From the NCBI GenBank assembly GCA_947178095.1, contig CAMWWZ010000002.1, positions 1-64,000 on the forward strand: a stretch of 64,000 nt of DNA, given 5' to 3'. The notes under the pieces were generated by a model. That model worked only from the letters and a program-made list of their open reading frames with translations, searched no databases and was not told the DNA's origin. Positions 1 to 9,309 of this stretch are shown here, piece by piece. Both the position numbers and the translations under genes were made by a program. Source of the stretch: an uncultured Treponema sp. Lineage in GTDB: Bacteria > Spirochaetota > Spirochaetia > Treponematales > Treponemataceae. The number at the start of each line of letters is the position of its first letter. Position 1 is the first letter of the stretch.

Positions 1-2
1 AC

Positions 3-107
3 TACAGTTCCGAAAAAGCCGTCCGCGAGCTGGGATATTCCACGCGCCGCTACGAGGACACCGTGCGCGACGAAATCCGCTGGCTCAAAGCGGCGGGGCT
101 GATTTGA
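3..107 (+). CDS. C-terminal fragment of NAD-dependent epimerase/reductase-like protein (truncated by window start)
   Basis: Frame 3 reads YSSEKAVRELGYSTRRYEDTVRDEIRWLKAAGLI*, resembling the C-terminus of extended SDR epimerase/dihydroflavonol-reductase-like proteins. Confidence 0.55.
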   Translation, partial: YSSEKAVRELGYSTRRYEDTVRDEIRWLKAAGLI

Positions 108-199
108 GCCGCTTCCCACAAAAGACTAACTGGCGCGGCGGAATGGGCTGCGCCGGGGTTGGTTTTTAGCGCATTCGACAAATGCCGCCAAGCCTAACC

Positions 200-835
200 T
201 CACCGCGCCAACGAATCAATCACCGCCTGCACTTCGTTGAAAAACCGTGACAAATGGAATCCGTCTGCCACGGCGTGATGTATGTTCATCGTGAGCGGCA
301 TGAACGTCTTGCTGCCTTCGGCTTCGTATTTTCCCCAGGTCACGACGGGCGCAAGAAACTTTCCCTCGTCAAACACGTGAAGGTCAAAATGCTTGTACTT
401 TACCCAGGGCAGGCACGACACGTCGAAAAAATTCTGCGGGTGGTTTTTTATGATGGCGCGCTCGTGCTCGTTCTTTCTTTTGTCGTCCTCCACGCGCCTG
501 CAAAACTCGAACAGGTCGTCCGTGTATTCCGTCACGAATTTGGTAAAATTTTCGTCTTCCCGGTTGAACACCGTATACGACGGCGAGACGTAATCCCAGC
601 GAATCAAATCGTCGCCGCGCCAGCCGTACTTGAACTCGTCGTGGGAATTGACGACCTTTGAGACGAGCCAAATCATGGCGGGATAGAATTTCACCTTGTT
701 TCTCTTCGTGTACGCGAGCAGCGGCGCGACATCGATGTCGCAAGTCAAACTCATCACGATGCGCATCTTGTCGATATAGAATCTGAACAGGTCGCCCCTT
801 TTCCACGTGTCCAAGTCAATCGTCGTGTAGTTCAT
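200..835 (-). CDS. Chloramphenicol acetyltransferase (CAT) family protein
   Basis: MNYTTIDLDTWKR... with C-terminal HHAVADGFH catalytic motif; internal start chosen inside ORF 200..913. Confidence 0.85.
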   Translation of the reverse strand: MNYTTIDLDTWKRGDLFRFYIDKMRIVMSLTCDIDVAPLLAYTKRNKVKFYPAMIWLVSKVVNSHDEFKYGWRGDDLIRWDYVSPSYTVFNREDENFTKFVTEYTDDLFEFCRRVEDDKRKNEHERAIIKNHPQNFFDVSCLPWVKYKHFDLHVFDEGKFLAPVVTWGKYEAEGSKTFMPLTMNIHHAVADGFHLSRFFNEVQAVIDSLAR

Positions 836-1322
836 TGCAATCCTCCTTTTTGTTCGCCACGTCATTATTGATTTTCGGTTTCCTTTTGGAAAACTTTTCC
901 TTCGCGTACTCATACGCCTCGTGAATCAGCGGCTTCAATCGCTCAAAGGTGGCGGCGGACGGACTGAGCGCGCACACCCAGCCCATCCATGCGTAGACGG
1001 GGTGGGGCAGAATCGTGTCGGTCTGCGTAAAGTCGAACGGCATGTCCACGATTCCGCCTTTTGCCGGGCGCGCGGGCAACGTGCCGAACATTCCTACGAA
1101 CGTGCTTTTGCGAACGCCGATGTTCACGCGGAAAATATTTTCCCTGTTTAGGTCTGAGCCTTTGTCGTTGTCGCCGTCTTTTTCCTTGACGGTCAGGACG
1201 TAAACGCCGCGTTTGAGGGCATTGTCCGGGTTGTAGAAAATCCCGCGCTCGCCCCAGCTGTTCACCAGCACCGTGCCGGGCAGATTGGCAAGACAGTAAT
1301 CGAGCATGTCGTCAGGTCGCAT
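816..1322 (-). CDS. DUF6194-like protein
   Basis: ORF with MLDYCLANLPGTVLVNSWGERGIFYNP...HPVYAWMGWVCALSPSAATFERLKPLIHEAY; overlaps its neighbours as in an operon. Confidence 0.7.
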   Translation of the reverse strand: MRPDDMLDYCLANLPGTVLVNSWGERGIFYNPDNALKRGVYVLTVKEKDGDNDKGSDLNRENIFRVNIGVRKSTFVGMFGTLPARPAKGGIVDMPFDFTQTDTILPHPVYAWMGWVCALSPSAATFERLKPLIHEAYEYAKEKFSKRKPKINNDVANKKEDCNELHDD

Positions 1323-1770
1323 GTTGTTTCTCCATCACATAATTCGTTAGGGCAATTCCATTTCTTACAACTTGTTGCTCTTTGATAGCCTTAAAACCCC
1401 TTTGCTCAAAAAAAGGTTTTGCGGTTATGGATGCGTGAGTGACGATTTTATCCACTTTAACCGCCCGTTCCAAATCGTCGCAGATTGCCGTCGCAATCCC
1501 GCGCCGCTGATAGTCCTTATACACATAGAGCCTGTCAAGATAGCCAGATTGGTCAATGTCGCCGAAACCGACGATACCATTATTTTCAAGCGCGACAACG
1601 GCATAATGCTCGGAAAGCGATTTGTTCCATTCTTCAAGGTCAATTTTGCCCGTAGCCCACGCATGTAGTTGTTCTTTCGTGTAATCTTTGGCGTTTATCG
1701 TATGGACGGTATGATAAAAAAGATTCGCCAAATCCTCGCAGTCTGTCGGCTCATAGTGCCTGATAATCAT
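1312..1770 (-). CDS. GNAT family N-acetyltransferase
   Basis: YVYKDYQRRGIATAICDDLE acetyl-CoA binding motif; GGAGG SD before the ATG at 1770. Confidence 0.9.
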   Translation of the reverse strand: MIIRHYEPTDCEDLANLFYHTVHTINAKDYTKEQLHAWATGKIDLEEWNKSLSEHYAVVALENNGIVGFGDIDQSGYLDRLYVYKDYQRRGIATAICDDLERAVKVDKIVTHASITAKPFFEQRGFKAIKEQQVVRNGIALTNYVMEKQHAT

Positions 1771-1883
1771 TCTGTCCTCCGATTTCTTTGCTTTCAAGAA
1801 CACGCTTTCGCCATTTTAGTTGCCTATTTATTTTATCGGCTGTTTTTCAGGTTTTTCGGCAATCAGCGCGTATCTTTTTGTTT

Positions 1884-1986
1884 TACAGTATGAAACAAAA
1901 TTTTTGCAGTGAGAAACGAATTGTTTCATTGTGAGAAACATATTGTTTTACTGTGAGAAACACTTTGTTTCGCAGTGAGAAACACG
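1884..1986. repeat. 22-bp tandem iterons, consensus nnnGTGAGAAACnnnTTGTTTc, about 5 units
   Basis: Units at 1884, 1906, 1928, 1950, 1972; each holds a GAAAC...GTTTC dyad. Confidence 0.85.
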
Positions 1987-2018
1987 CACGATCTCCGTCA
2001 AATACGAAAAATCAACTG

Positions 2019-2522
2019 TCATTCGCAAAGATTTTCCGCTGCAATCATTCTTGTCGGAAAAAATTCTCCCATTTGGATTCCAGTTATCTTGCCCTGTATG
2101 GGCGCGAAAATCTCGTCCATACACGCTTTTGCTTTTATCACCTGCGCTTCCTCGCCGCAGAAAATCGTGGCGTGGGCGTGCCAGGGAAAACCGTCGGCAA
2201 AATTGCCGTCGAACAAATCGTGCAGGCGGCGCAGCGGCGCGTTCTCTTCCGGCTCGATGAACAGCACGCGATTGTTGAAATGGCCGACTTTGTGCAGGCG
2301 GATTTCAAACGCGCGTTGGTGCGAGCAGGCGGATGTTATCCTTGCTTTCAGCTCGCGTTCGTCCTCAACTTTGAAGCTGCCGAGCGAAATGTGGAACGGA
2401 ATGTTCATCGTCTGCGTTCCCGGGCAGCCCAAGCCCAACACGCTGTCTTGAAAACGTTTCAACTTTTTCTGCGTCGCCTCGTCAAACACGGCGAAAACGG
2501 TGAGGAATTTGTTTTGCATCAT
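2019..2522 (-). CDS. 2'-5' RNA ligase family protein
   Basis: Two HxS/T motifs (FHISLGSF, WHAHATIF) typical of the 2H phosphoesterase family. Confidence 0.8.
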   Translation of the reverse strand: MMQNKFLTVFAVFDEATQKKLKRFQDSVLGLGCPGTQTMNIPFHISLGSFKVEDERELKARITSACSHQRAFEIRLHKVGHFNNRVLFIEPEENAPLRRLHDLFDGNFADGFPWHAHATIFCGEEAQVIKAKACMDEIFAPIQGKITGIQMGEFFPTRMIAAENLCE

Positions 2523-2535
2523 ATTATACTATCGG

Positions 2536-3697
2536 CTAATCCTGTTCGTCAAAAAACAGTTTCCGTCCTGAATGCACAATCGCATCCTCAAACGCCGCAA
2601 GCCGGGGCGCGAGCAATTTCTGTCTGCACAAGTCAATAACGGCGCAAACAAAAAAGACTGTCAAAACAGCAAACATGGCAAACAGCGGAAAAAAGCGCGA
2701 ACTGAACATCGCTCCGCTCACGTCCAAAAGATGATTCCAAATATAATAGCGTCCGAATGTCGAATCATGAAGCAGATAGACGGCGAATGTGGCAGAAGCA
2801 AGCTCATTTACGCGCGGAACGTATCCAATGTCAAGCGAAGCGAACAGCCGGAAAAAGCAGAACACAAAGACGGGAGTGCATATAAAGACGCTCACGCCGC
2901 GAAACAAGTGCTTTGCAACAGCCTGCCAAAAATGCGCGCCGCCGCCTGTAGAAGTTATCATAAAGCAGCCTGTCCCGATTCCCCATAAAACGACGCACAG
3001 CAAGGCAAAAAAACAAACATCACGTTTTACCAATCGTGGACGGCAATGGAATCGGACAAATGCGCCCATGACATAAAAGAAAAAAGCCCTCACAAGAGAA
3101 ATGTATGCGGAGCCGAATGCATAACCTGAAGCATACAAAAACGCCCACGATAGAAAAAGAAATGCCGCAAAACCGCGCCGTGAAAAATGGGATATAAGAT
3201 CATTGATTAATGGCGCGCATAGTACAAGCAGAACATACGCCGTAACAAACCACCAGATTCCGGAGACAGGACGGACAAGCGAAGAAATGGCATACGCCAT
3301 CTTGCCACGCAATGTCATTTCAGGGAATGAATACCCCCCCCCATTCAAAGATTGCTGAACGGCTCATTGCCAAAGCAAGCATAAAAAGCACGCTGGTCAG
3401 CACTGAATAGAATACCGTCTCAAAGACAACCTTGCGTACCGAAGTTTTTTTCGCCGTGCAAAGGAAGTAGCCCGTTGTCATAAAGAACAGCCCGACACCG
3501 ATTTCGCCGCCAGGCAGAAGAAAACAAGTGAACGTCTTGTTCAAAAACGATCCGGCAGTGTATGCGGCATAGCAGATGTTCGGCTCAAGCACATGCTGCA
3601 CTCCATGTACCGCAAGATGATGAGCAACGATCATCACCATCGCCACTATCCTCAGAAGTTCAAAATTACTTTGTCTCGCAACATTTTTTGCATTCAT
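2536..3697 (-). pseudogene. Acyltransferase 3 (membrane O-acyltransferase) split by a frameshift at a G9 tract; likely phase-variable
   Basis: N-part (3697-3320: NFELLRIVAMVMIVAHH) and C-part (3348-2536: multi-TM) form one family protein in two frames, joined at poly-C 3334-3342. Confidence 0.8.
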
Positions 3698-3923
3698 AAT
3701 AAAATCCTATAAAAATTTCTTGTATTTTTCAAGCGTAACACGAAAACGACGAAATTGCAACCGTTGCAAATTCTCGCGGGAACAAATCTTCTTCCCGATA
3801 TATGTTCTCTAAATCCATAGTATTCATTAAGCACTAAATTGAAATTTATCTTATTGAAATTAAATCCGCTGTACTTGCCAATCACTTGGTCTTTGAACAA
3901 TACAAAATTGGGCAAATAGATAA

Positions 3924-4499
3924 TCAGTCATACTGTTCAACAGATACTTCCCCTTCGTCGTCGTAAAATTCGTATCTGTAACCGCCGTCTATTTTAAACT
4001 GCCCCCTGAACTTCATAGGTTTATCCCCTCTCAACTGCCAGTCTGGATTCTGTATCCATACGGGCGGTTTTTTATCGCAGGCGAAAATTTCTTTAAGCTT
4101 TTGCCGCATTATTTTCTTTTTTTGCGCGAATGAAACTTCGGGCAACTCGCTAATAAGTTTATCGGTAATCTGTGGGCAGTCAATGTAATCAAGCACAAAT
4201 CCCAATTCTAATGAAAGGTCAAACTCGGTCTGATATTTGTCAGTTGGAACAAAATCTACACCCTGCAAAAGTTTTTGCGCCAAAGCGTGAATATCATATC
4301 TATCTCTCACATCATTCATATCAAGGCACGCCATATAAACCCAAAGGCTGTTACCGCTTTCTTTAAGATAATCTGGAAATCCTTGCACGTGCGAATCAAT
4401 GTAATGTTGAAAATCCTCATTACTCAATACTTCATTATAAAATGCCGTAGCGGAAATTTTACCCTCGACGAATTGTTTAATAAATTCCAAAAATGCCAT
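3924..4499 (-). CDS. Hypothetical protein (immunity-protein-like)
   Basis: 191-aa ORF, acidic, Trp-rich C-terminus, within array of small same-strand genes. Confidence 0.6.
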   Translation of the reverse strand: MAFLEFIKQFVEGKISATAFYNEVLSNEDFQHYIDSHVQGFPDYLKESGNSLWVYMACLDMNDVRDRYDIHALAQKLLQGVDFVPTDKYQTEFDLSLELGFVLDYIDCPQITDKLISELPEVSFAQKKKIMRQKLKEIFACDKKPPVWIQNPDWQLRGDKPMKFRGQFKIDGGYRYEFYDDEGEVSVEQYD

Positions 4500-4559
4500 A
4501 AATAGTGCTATTTTCTCTCCGTTAAATTGAAATTTATCGTATAAAACTTTTTACATAAA

Positions 4560-5186
4560 TTAAATAACGGGTTTTCTCTTATAGTCAGTTAAATCAGACC
4601 CCAATTTTTCATACAGTTGCCGAACGGTAATCTTTTCATTGATAATGGCTTTCAGCTCGCTGTCGGTTACACCAATAAACTGCACAAATTCCATATCGCC
4701 AAAAGCTGTTTTCAACGGTTGTGCCTTAATATCGGGAATGGTAATAAATCCTGTTATTTTTGATTTTTGCCCGTTGTCAATACCGTTGGTTTGTCCTGTA
4801 TAAACATATTCATAAGGTTCAAACACCTCTCCATTTTCAAAAGTAAGTCTTGCCAATGATTGAAGAATACAGCAGATATTTATTATTTCTTGCTCTTCAT
4901 CGATATAGCAATTCTTTTTCAATCGAATAGTAAATTCCATACCGTAGCCGCTCGTTTTTTTATCTTCGGACTCTTTTTCGTACAATTCCGTAAGTCCGTA
5001 CGTAACAAAATGCCAACAATTATTCTCTTTGTCATCAAATGCCGTTATTTCTGGCAGGGGATCGTTTCCGCCCATTTCCCAACTGAGTTTTGTTGCATAA
5101 TTTTTCTGTTCAGCGTCGGGATACAGTCTTAAAAATTCATCCGTAATGGCTTCCCAACCAGTCAATAATTTCTTCTTATTAAGCAT
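4560..5186 (-). CDS. Suppressor of fused (SUFU)-domain protein
   Basis: GWEAITDEFLRLYP...HFVTYGLTELYEKE...GYGMEFTIRLKK; AAGGAG SD. Confidence 0.75.
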   Translation of the reverse strand: MLNKKKLLTGWEAITDEFLRLYPDAEQKNYATKLSWEMGGNDPLPEITAFDDKENNCWHFVTYGLTELYEKESEDKKTSGYGMEFTIRLKKNCYIDEEQEIINICCILQSLARLTFENGEVFEPYEYVYTGQTNGIDNGQKSKITGFITIPDIKAQPLKTAFGDMEFVQFIGVTDSELKAIINEKITVRQLYEKLGSDLTDYKRKPVI

Positions 5187-5220
5187 AATAACTCCTTTAT
5201 TGATTAAGATAAATTGAAAT

Positions 5221-5472
5221 TTATAATTCTATTGTTTCCCCACGTACCATTACTCTGCCGCCGTCGGGACATTTTAATTCAAATACTTTTGCACGCGTAT
5301 CTCCAAAATCTAAATCTGCACCGTTTTTCAAAGCATATACTGACGGATATATAGTATTCCATAATTCATGACATATCGGCGGACATAAATCTTCTACGAT
5401 AAATTCATCGCCTTTATTACAATAATCGCCTCTGCACTTACTTTCCAAAATAGTAAGTTTAACTTTTGTCAT
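5221..5472 (-). CDS. TIGR04076-like small protein
   Basis: VKLTILESKCRGDYCNKGDEFIVEDLCPPICHELWNTIYPSVYALKNGADL; AGGAG SD. Confidence 0.75.
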   Translation of the reverse strand: MTKVKLTILESKCRGDYCNKGDEFIVEDLCPPICHELWNTIYPSVYALKNGADLDFGDTRAKVFELKCPDGGRVMVRGETIEL

Positions 5473-5550
5473 TGCTACACTCCTAAATTACTGTTTATGT
5501 TAATTTAATCTCAACTGTTAAATTGAAATTTATCGTTACTTTCGATAAAC

Positions 5551-6159
5551 TTATTTTGATTGGGTTATTGCTTTTATTGCGCCTTTGGCGTGAATACGTA
5601 CAATTCTGTCATCATCTTCTTCTGATAATAATTTTAATTTATTTAAACAATGGCGAACAAAATTCGGTTTACGCTTGCCTAATACTCGAAACATTTCGGG
5701 TGCTTCTATTCTGACGCGAACATTCTTATCGTCAAGTAATTTTTCAAATATATGAATAAAATGCTCATAGGCTTCGGGCGTATTAGTCGCTATGTTTTCT
5801 GACGCCCATATAAAACTTAAACGCACACTTGGACTATCGTCAGTTGCTAATAAGAACATTTCGTCCCGATAAGGTTTAATCAATTCGTAATCTGATCGTC
5901 CGATTCGTCCCAAAGCATTTAAGGCGCGTTCTTTTAGTAGTTCATCATTTGACTTCAAGAAAGAGGCAATTTGCTCTACAAACGGACTAATTTCTTCGGG
6001 ATATAACATTCCCATTTCACCAAGTAGCCAAAGAGATTTTCCTATTATTTTTATGGATTGTTCTTTTAGCAAAGAAGCAACAAAGGTAATATTTTCTTTC
6101 CATTGCTCTTTGTCTTTTGTAAGCTCTCCAAGATGAGAATATAATTCTTTTTCACTCAT
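5551..6159 (-). CDS. HEAT-repeat domain protein
   Basis: Helical repeat pattern (LKERALNALGRIGRSDYELIKPY, VRLSFIWASENIA, VRVRIEAPEMFRVLGKR). Confidence 0.7.
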   Translation of the reverse strand: MSEKELYSHLGELTKDKEQWKENITFVASLLKEQSIKIIGKSLWLLGEMGMLYPEEISPFVEQIASFLKSNDELLKERALNALGRIGRSDYELIKPYRDEMFLLATDDSPSVRLSFIWASENIATNTPEAYEHFIHIFEKLLDDKNVRVRIEAPEMFRVLGKRKPNFVRHCLNKLKLLSEEDDDRIVRIHAKGAIKAITQSK

Positions 6160-6186
6160 TGAATTTAAGCCACCTAAAACTTTACG

Positions 6187-6408
6187 TTAAATTACTGTTT
6201 GCCGCTCTGTTTGAGTATATTCGCTTTTGATTGCGTCTATCGTTTTTCCGCCGATGCCGAAATTCTTGTCGGGCAGTTCGGTAATCGTCGTCGTAAAAAA
6301 TTCCTGCGGAATGTGCATGATTTCCGAAGACACTTCCGTCAGGCGTTTTATGAGCAGCGTCTTCTGCTCGTCGCTCAGCGCGCCGCTTTCGATTTTTATG
6401 TAGGGCAT
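6187..6408 (-). CDS. 4-oxalocrotonate tautomerase family protein
   Basis: PYIKIESGALSDEQKTLLIKRLTEVSSEIMHIPQEFFTTTITELPDKNFGIGGK. Confidence 0.8.
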   Translation of the reverse strand: MPYIKIESGALSDEQKTLLIKRLTEVSSEIMHIPQEFFTTTITELPDKNFGIGGKTIDAIKSEYTQTERQTVI

Positions 6409-6622
6409 GTCCGTCTCCTATAAGAAGTTGACGACATTTCGGGCAACTTTTTATCATATCTCATTGCGCGATGTTATTCGGCTGCATACAGGATAACATA
6501 TCGTCGGGAAAAAAACAACGAATGCGCTTGGCGGCAAGTCATTTTTCCCCGGCGCGAAAGTAGCTTCCGCCCAAACAGCTTTTCCTCGCCTTTTTTCGAA
6601 ATTCCACCAAATTCAAATCAAT

Positions 6623-6656
6623 CAACATACCTCGACGCAAGCATCGAGGTATGTTG
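6623..6656. terminator. Perfect 13-bp stem-loop, probable terminator or intergenic repeat
   Basis: CAACATACCTCGA-CGCAAGCA-TCGAGGTATGTTG. Confidence 0.65.
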
Positions 6657-6694
6657 TTCTCATAAGGTATCGCAGTCGGTTTTCATCCCCTCTA

Positions 6695-8017
6695 TTACGA
6701 CGCAAGCGTCGGGGTATGAAACCCTCCGCATGAATCCAATTCGCTCAATTTCCGTATTTCGCGGTTAAAGCAGGATGCCATGCTCACCGTAAATCCGCAG
6801 ATTCCCGTGCACAGAAACATTGTCGCCATGCCGCTTCCCGCGCCAGTTCCTACTATCATTTTCAGCATTCCTGCCAGCTTGTTCCCCGAACTCATAAAAG
6901 GCTCAAAAACATAATCCGCCAAATAGCCTCCGAGAATAATGCCGATTGGAATTGTGCTGCATTGGATTGCATTCTTGACTGCGAACACTCTTCCTTGCAT
7001 GGTCGTAGGAATTTTCCTATACAATATAGTATGCTGGTTTGCCATACTAAAAGGAATCGGAAGGCTTGCGGCGACTGCGGCGAGCGACCACCAAAAAACA
7101 TTTTTTCCAAATGCCATCATCAAGTCGCCGAACAGAAACGACAATGCCGCAGGAAGAAAAAGAGCCACCACTTTATGGCGATCTTCCTTTTTGAAAGAAA
7201 CGATTATTCCTCCGACAATTCCGCCTATTCCCATGCAGGCGTTTACAGTTCCGAGCGCGATGCTGTCCCCGAGACTTCTTGCCAAAATCATCGGCGACAA
7301 AATGTTCTCGTAAGTCAGCCTTGAAAAAAAGTTGATAAAAGCCATCGTCAGGATGATGTATAAAATGCCTTTTTCTTTTTTCAGAAAATCGAATCCTTCC
7401 GCTATTCCGGCAAACGGCGAATTGCGCGCCTCTTTATTAAACTGCTCGGGAATCGTGATAAAAAACAGCAACACACAAAATGCGAACGCGAAGCTTGCCA
7501 AATCGATTAGCAGGATAACCGGAAGCCCGACCGTCGCAAAAAGAAACGCCGCAAGCATCGGGCTGAACACCACGATAAGATTGTGCGAAAAAGAATTCAT
7601 GCCGCTCACATTTGAAATCTTATCTTTTGACACGAGCTGTCCCGTCGCTACTGCGGATGCCGGCTGCTGGAAGGCATTCGTTATGCCGACAATCACATTC
7701 ATAATATAGATGTTCCAAACTTCCAAATGCCCCGCAAGAAAAAATGCCAACACCGCCAACGAGCCTGCCGCCGCGATGCTGTCCGAAACCAGCATAATCG
7801 TTTTTTTCTTGTGCGTGTCGATGAAGCCGCCGACAAACAGGCTTAAAAAAACATACGGCACATAATTGCAAAAAGACATCAACGAAACGGATAGCGCGGA
7901 ACGGATTTGCTCGTATGCCCACAGAACAAGCGCGAATCCTGTCATGGAACTTCCCAGCCCGGATATGCTTTGGCTCAACCACAAAATGAAATATTTTTGA
8001 AATGATTTTTCTTTCAT
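6695..8017 (-). CDS. MFS transporter (drug-efflux type)
   Basis: 12-TM ORF, MKEKSFQKYFILWLSQSISGLGSSMTGFALVLWAY; upstream TATACT -10 and SD. Confidence 0.9.
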   Translation of the reverse strand: MKEKSFQKYFILWLSQSISGLGSSMTGFALVLWAYEQIRSALSVSLMSFCNYVPYVFLSLFVGGFIDTHKKKTIMLVSDSIAAAGSLAVLAFFLAGHLEVWNIYIMNVIVGITNAFQQPASAVATGQLVSKDKISNVSGMNSFSHNLIVVFSPMLAAFLFATVGLPVILLIDLASFAFAFCVLLFFITIPEQFNKEARNSPFAGIAEGFDFLKKEKGILYIILTMAFINFFSRLTYENILSPMILARSLGDSIALGTVNACMGIGGIVGGIIVSFKKEDRHKVVALFLPAALSFLFGDLMMAFGKNVFWWSLAAVAASLPIPFSMANQHTILYRKIPTTMQGRVFAVKNAIQCSTIPIGIILGGYLADYVFEPFMSSGNKLAGMLKMIVGTGAGSGMATMFLCTGICGFTVSMASCFNREIRKLSELDSCGGFHTPTLAS

Positions 8018-8110
8018 CGATTTTCTCGTTTTCCTTATCTAGCGCAATTATCGTTTTGCAGAACAGTATAGCACGGAAAGATTTTTTTAACTAGCCAAGA
8101 TTCTTCGGAT

Positions 8111-8827
8111 TTAGCGATTGCTTTTAAAATCGATGTTCGCCAATCGTGCTTGCCTGCACAAATCTTTTGTCTGCAATTTATATTTTTTTCCGTCTTTCAA
8201 TGTGTAAGTTCCGCATTGCCTGAATTCAAAATTGACATTTTTTCTTATGCATTGCTCCCGAATGTCCAACGCCCAGTCGTAATTAAATTCCCTCGCGTTA
8301 ATGTCGGACTCGCCGCCGACCACGACCAAATCAATGCCGCCAAGATATTTTTCAATGTCGATTTTTTCCAGCAGCGGCTGCGCCGTAATGCATTTGTGTT
8401 TTATCGGCAAGCTTTTAAATATCGACAATCTGCAATCCGCGTTTTTTTGATTTTCGATTGTGCAACACACGACGACATTTTCATATCCGCCGTTCCAATC
8501 GTTGGGAATGCATTTCGAAAATCTTTCGATTCTTTTTGTCAAAAACAAAAAAGTGCAATCCCGCCTTTCTTTGATCATTCGCCAAATTTCGCCTCGCCAC
8601 TCGTCCGCTTCCGCAATTAAAAAATCCGTGGAAAAACACAAATAGACAAGCCCTGATTTCATTTTGTAATTTCCGTTTTTCAATTTTTCAATCGGCTTGT
8701 AAAAATCTTTAGTTTTGACAATTTCGCCGGTGTTCACATTTCTTTTTAAATCGCCTTTGTGAATGTAACAATACAAGCAGCCATCGCTGCATTTTTTGCA
8801 TCCCCGCCACGGATTCCACGCGCCCAT
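8111..8827 (-). CDS. DUF5131 (phage Gp37/Gp68-like) family protein
   Basis: WNPWRGCKKCSDGCLYCYI...CFSTDFLIAEADEWRGEIWRMIKERRDCTFLFLTKRIERF. Confidence 0.8.
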   Translation of the reverse strand: MGAWNPWRGCKKCSDGCLYCYIHKGDLKRNVNTGEIVKTKDFYKPIEKLKNGNYKMKSGLVYLCFSTDFLIAEADEWRGEIWRMIKERRDCTFLFLTKRIERFSKCIPNDWNGGYENVVVCCTIENQKNADCRLSIFKSLPIKHKCITAQPLLEKIDIEKYLGGIDLVVVGGESDINAREFNYDWALDIREQCIRKNVNFEFRQCGTYTLKDGKKYKLQTKDLCRQARLANIDFKSNR

Positions 8828-9309
8828 ATTTTCGCTCCCAAAGTTTTGTTTTTAATTGCCATTGTGAAAAAACAATTTTATTATAGCGAATTGCCGGCGT
8901 TAAGCAAATAGAAAAAAGTTGGCACTTGTGTCGAGTTTTTTAGTTAGGAAAATGTGCATCAATACGCAAATTTTCCGAAAAATATGTTGTCGCTTGCAAA
9001 ATTCAATAGTTGCGCTTTCAACAAATTTGTGCTACACTTGAAGAAAGTAAAGACACGAAAAATTGCAGCCGCTTGAAAATATTTTATAATTGAGAAAGCA
9101 ACAAGAAATTGTTAGAAACGATAATCGGAGTTTGTTGATTCGCGCGGAGAGTTTTAATTTTTTTCGAAATGACTTTGGCTTTGCAAGTTCGCGCTTTTGC
9201 ACGAGCTTGATATTTTATTTTGTGCGCGTCGCAAAAATTTGCCAACGCGCATGTTAAAATTCCATTCGCAAAATTTAAATTTCGCGGATGGAATTTTATA
9301 GGAGTTTTT

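Noticed and set aside
1884-1993. CRISPR array
   Set aside because: Units are contiguous with no unique spacers and no cas genes nearby; treated as tandem iterons.
200-3697. Integron cassette array extending through the CAT/DUF6194/GNAT genes
   Set aside because: These three genes overlap each other (816-835, 1312-1322), leaving no room for attC sites; the linker repeat is only in 3.8-5.5 kb.
3694-3915. 73-aa ORF between the acyltransferase and the small-gene array
   Set aside because: No SD or recognisable family, and it contains a copy of the 16-bp linker; not called as a gene.
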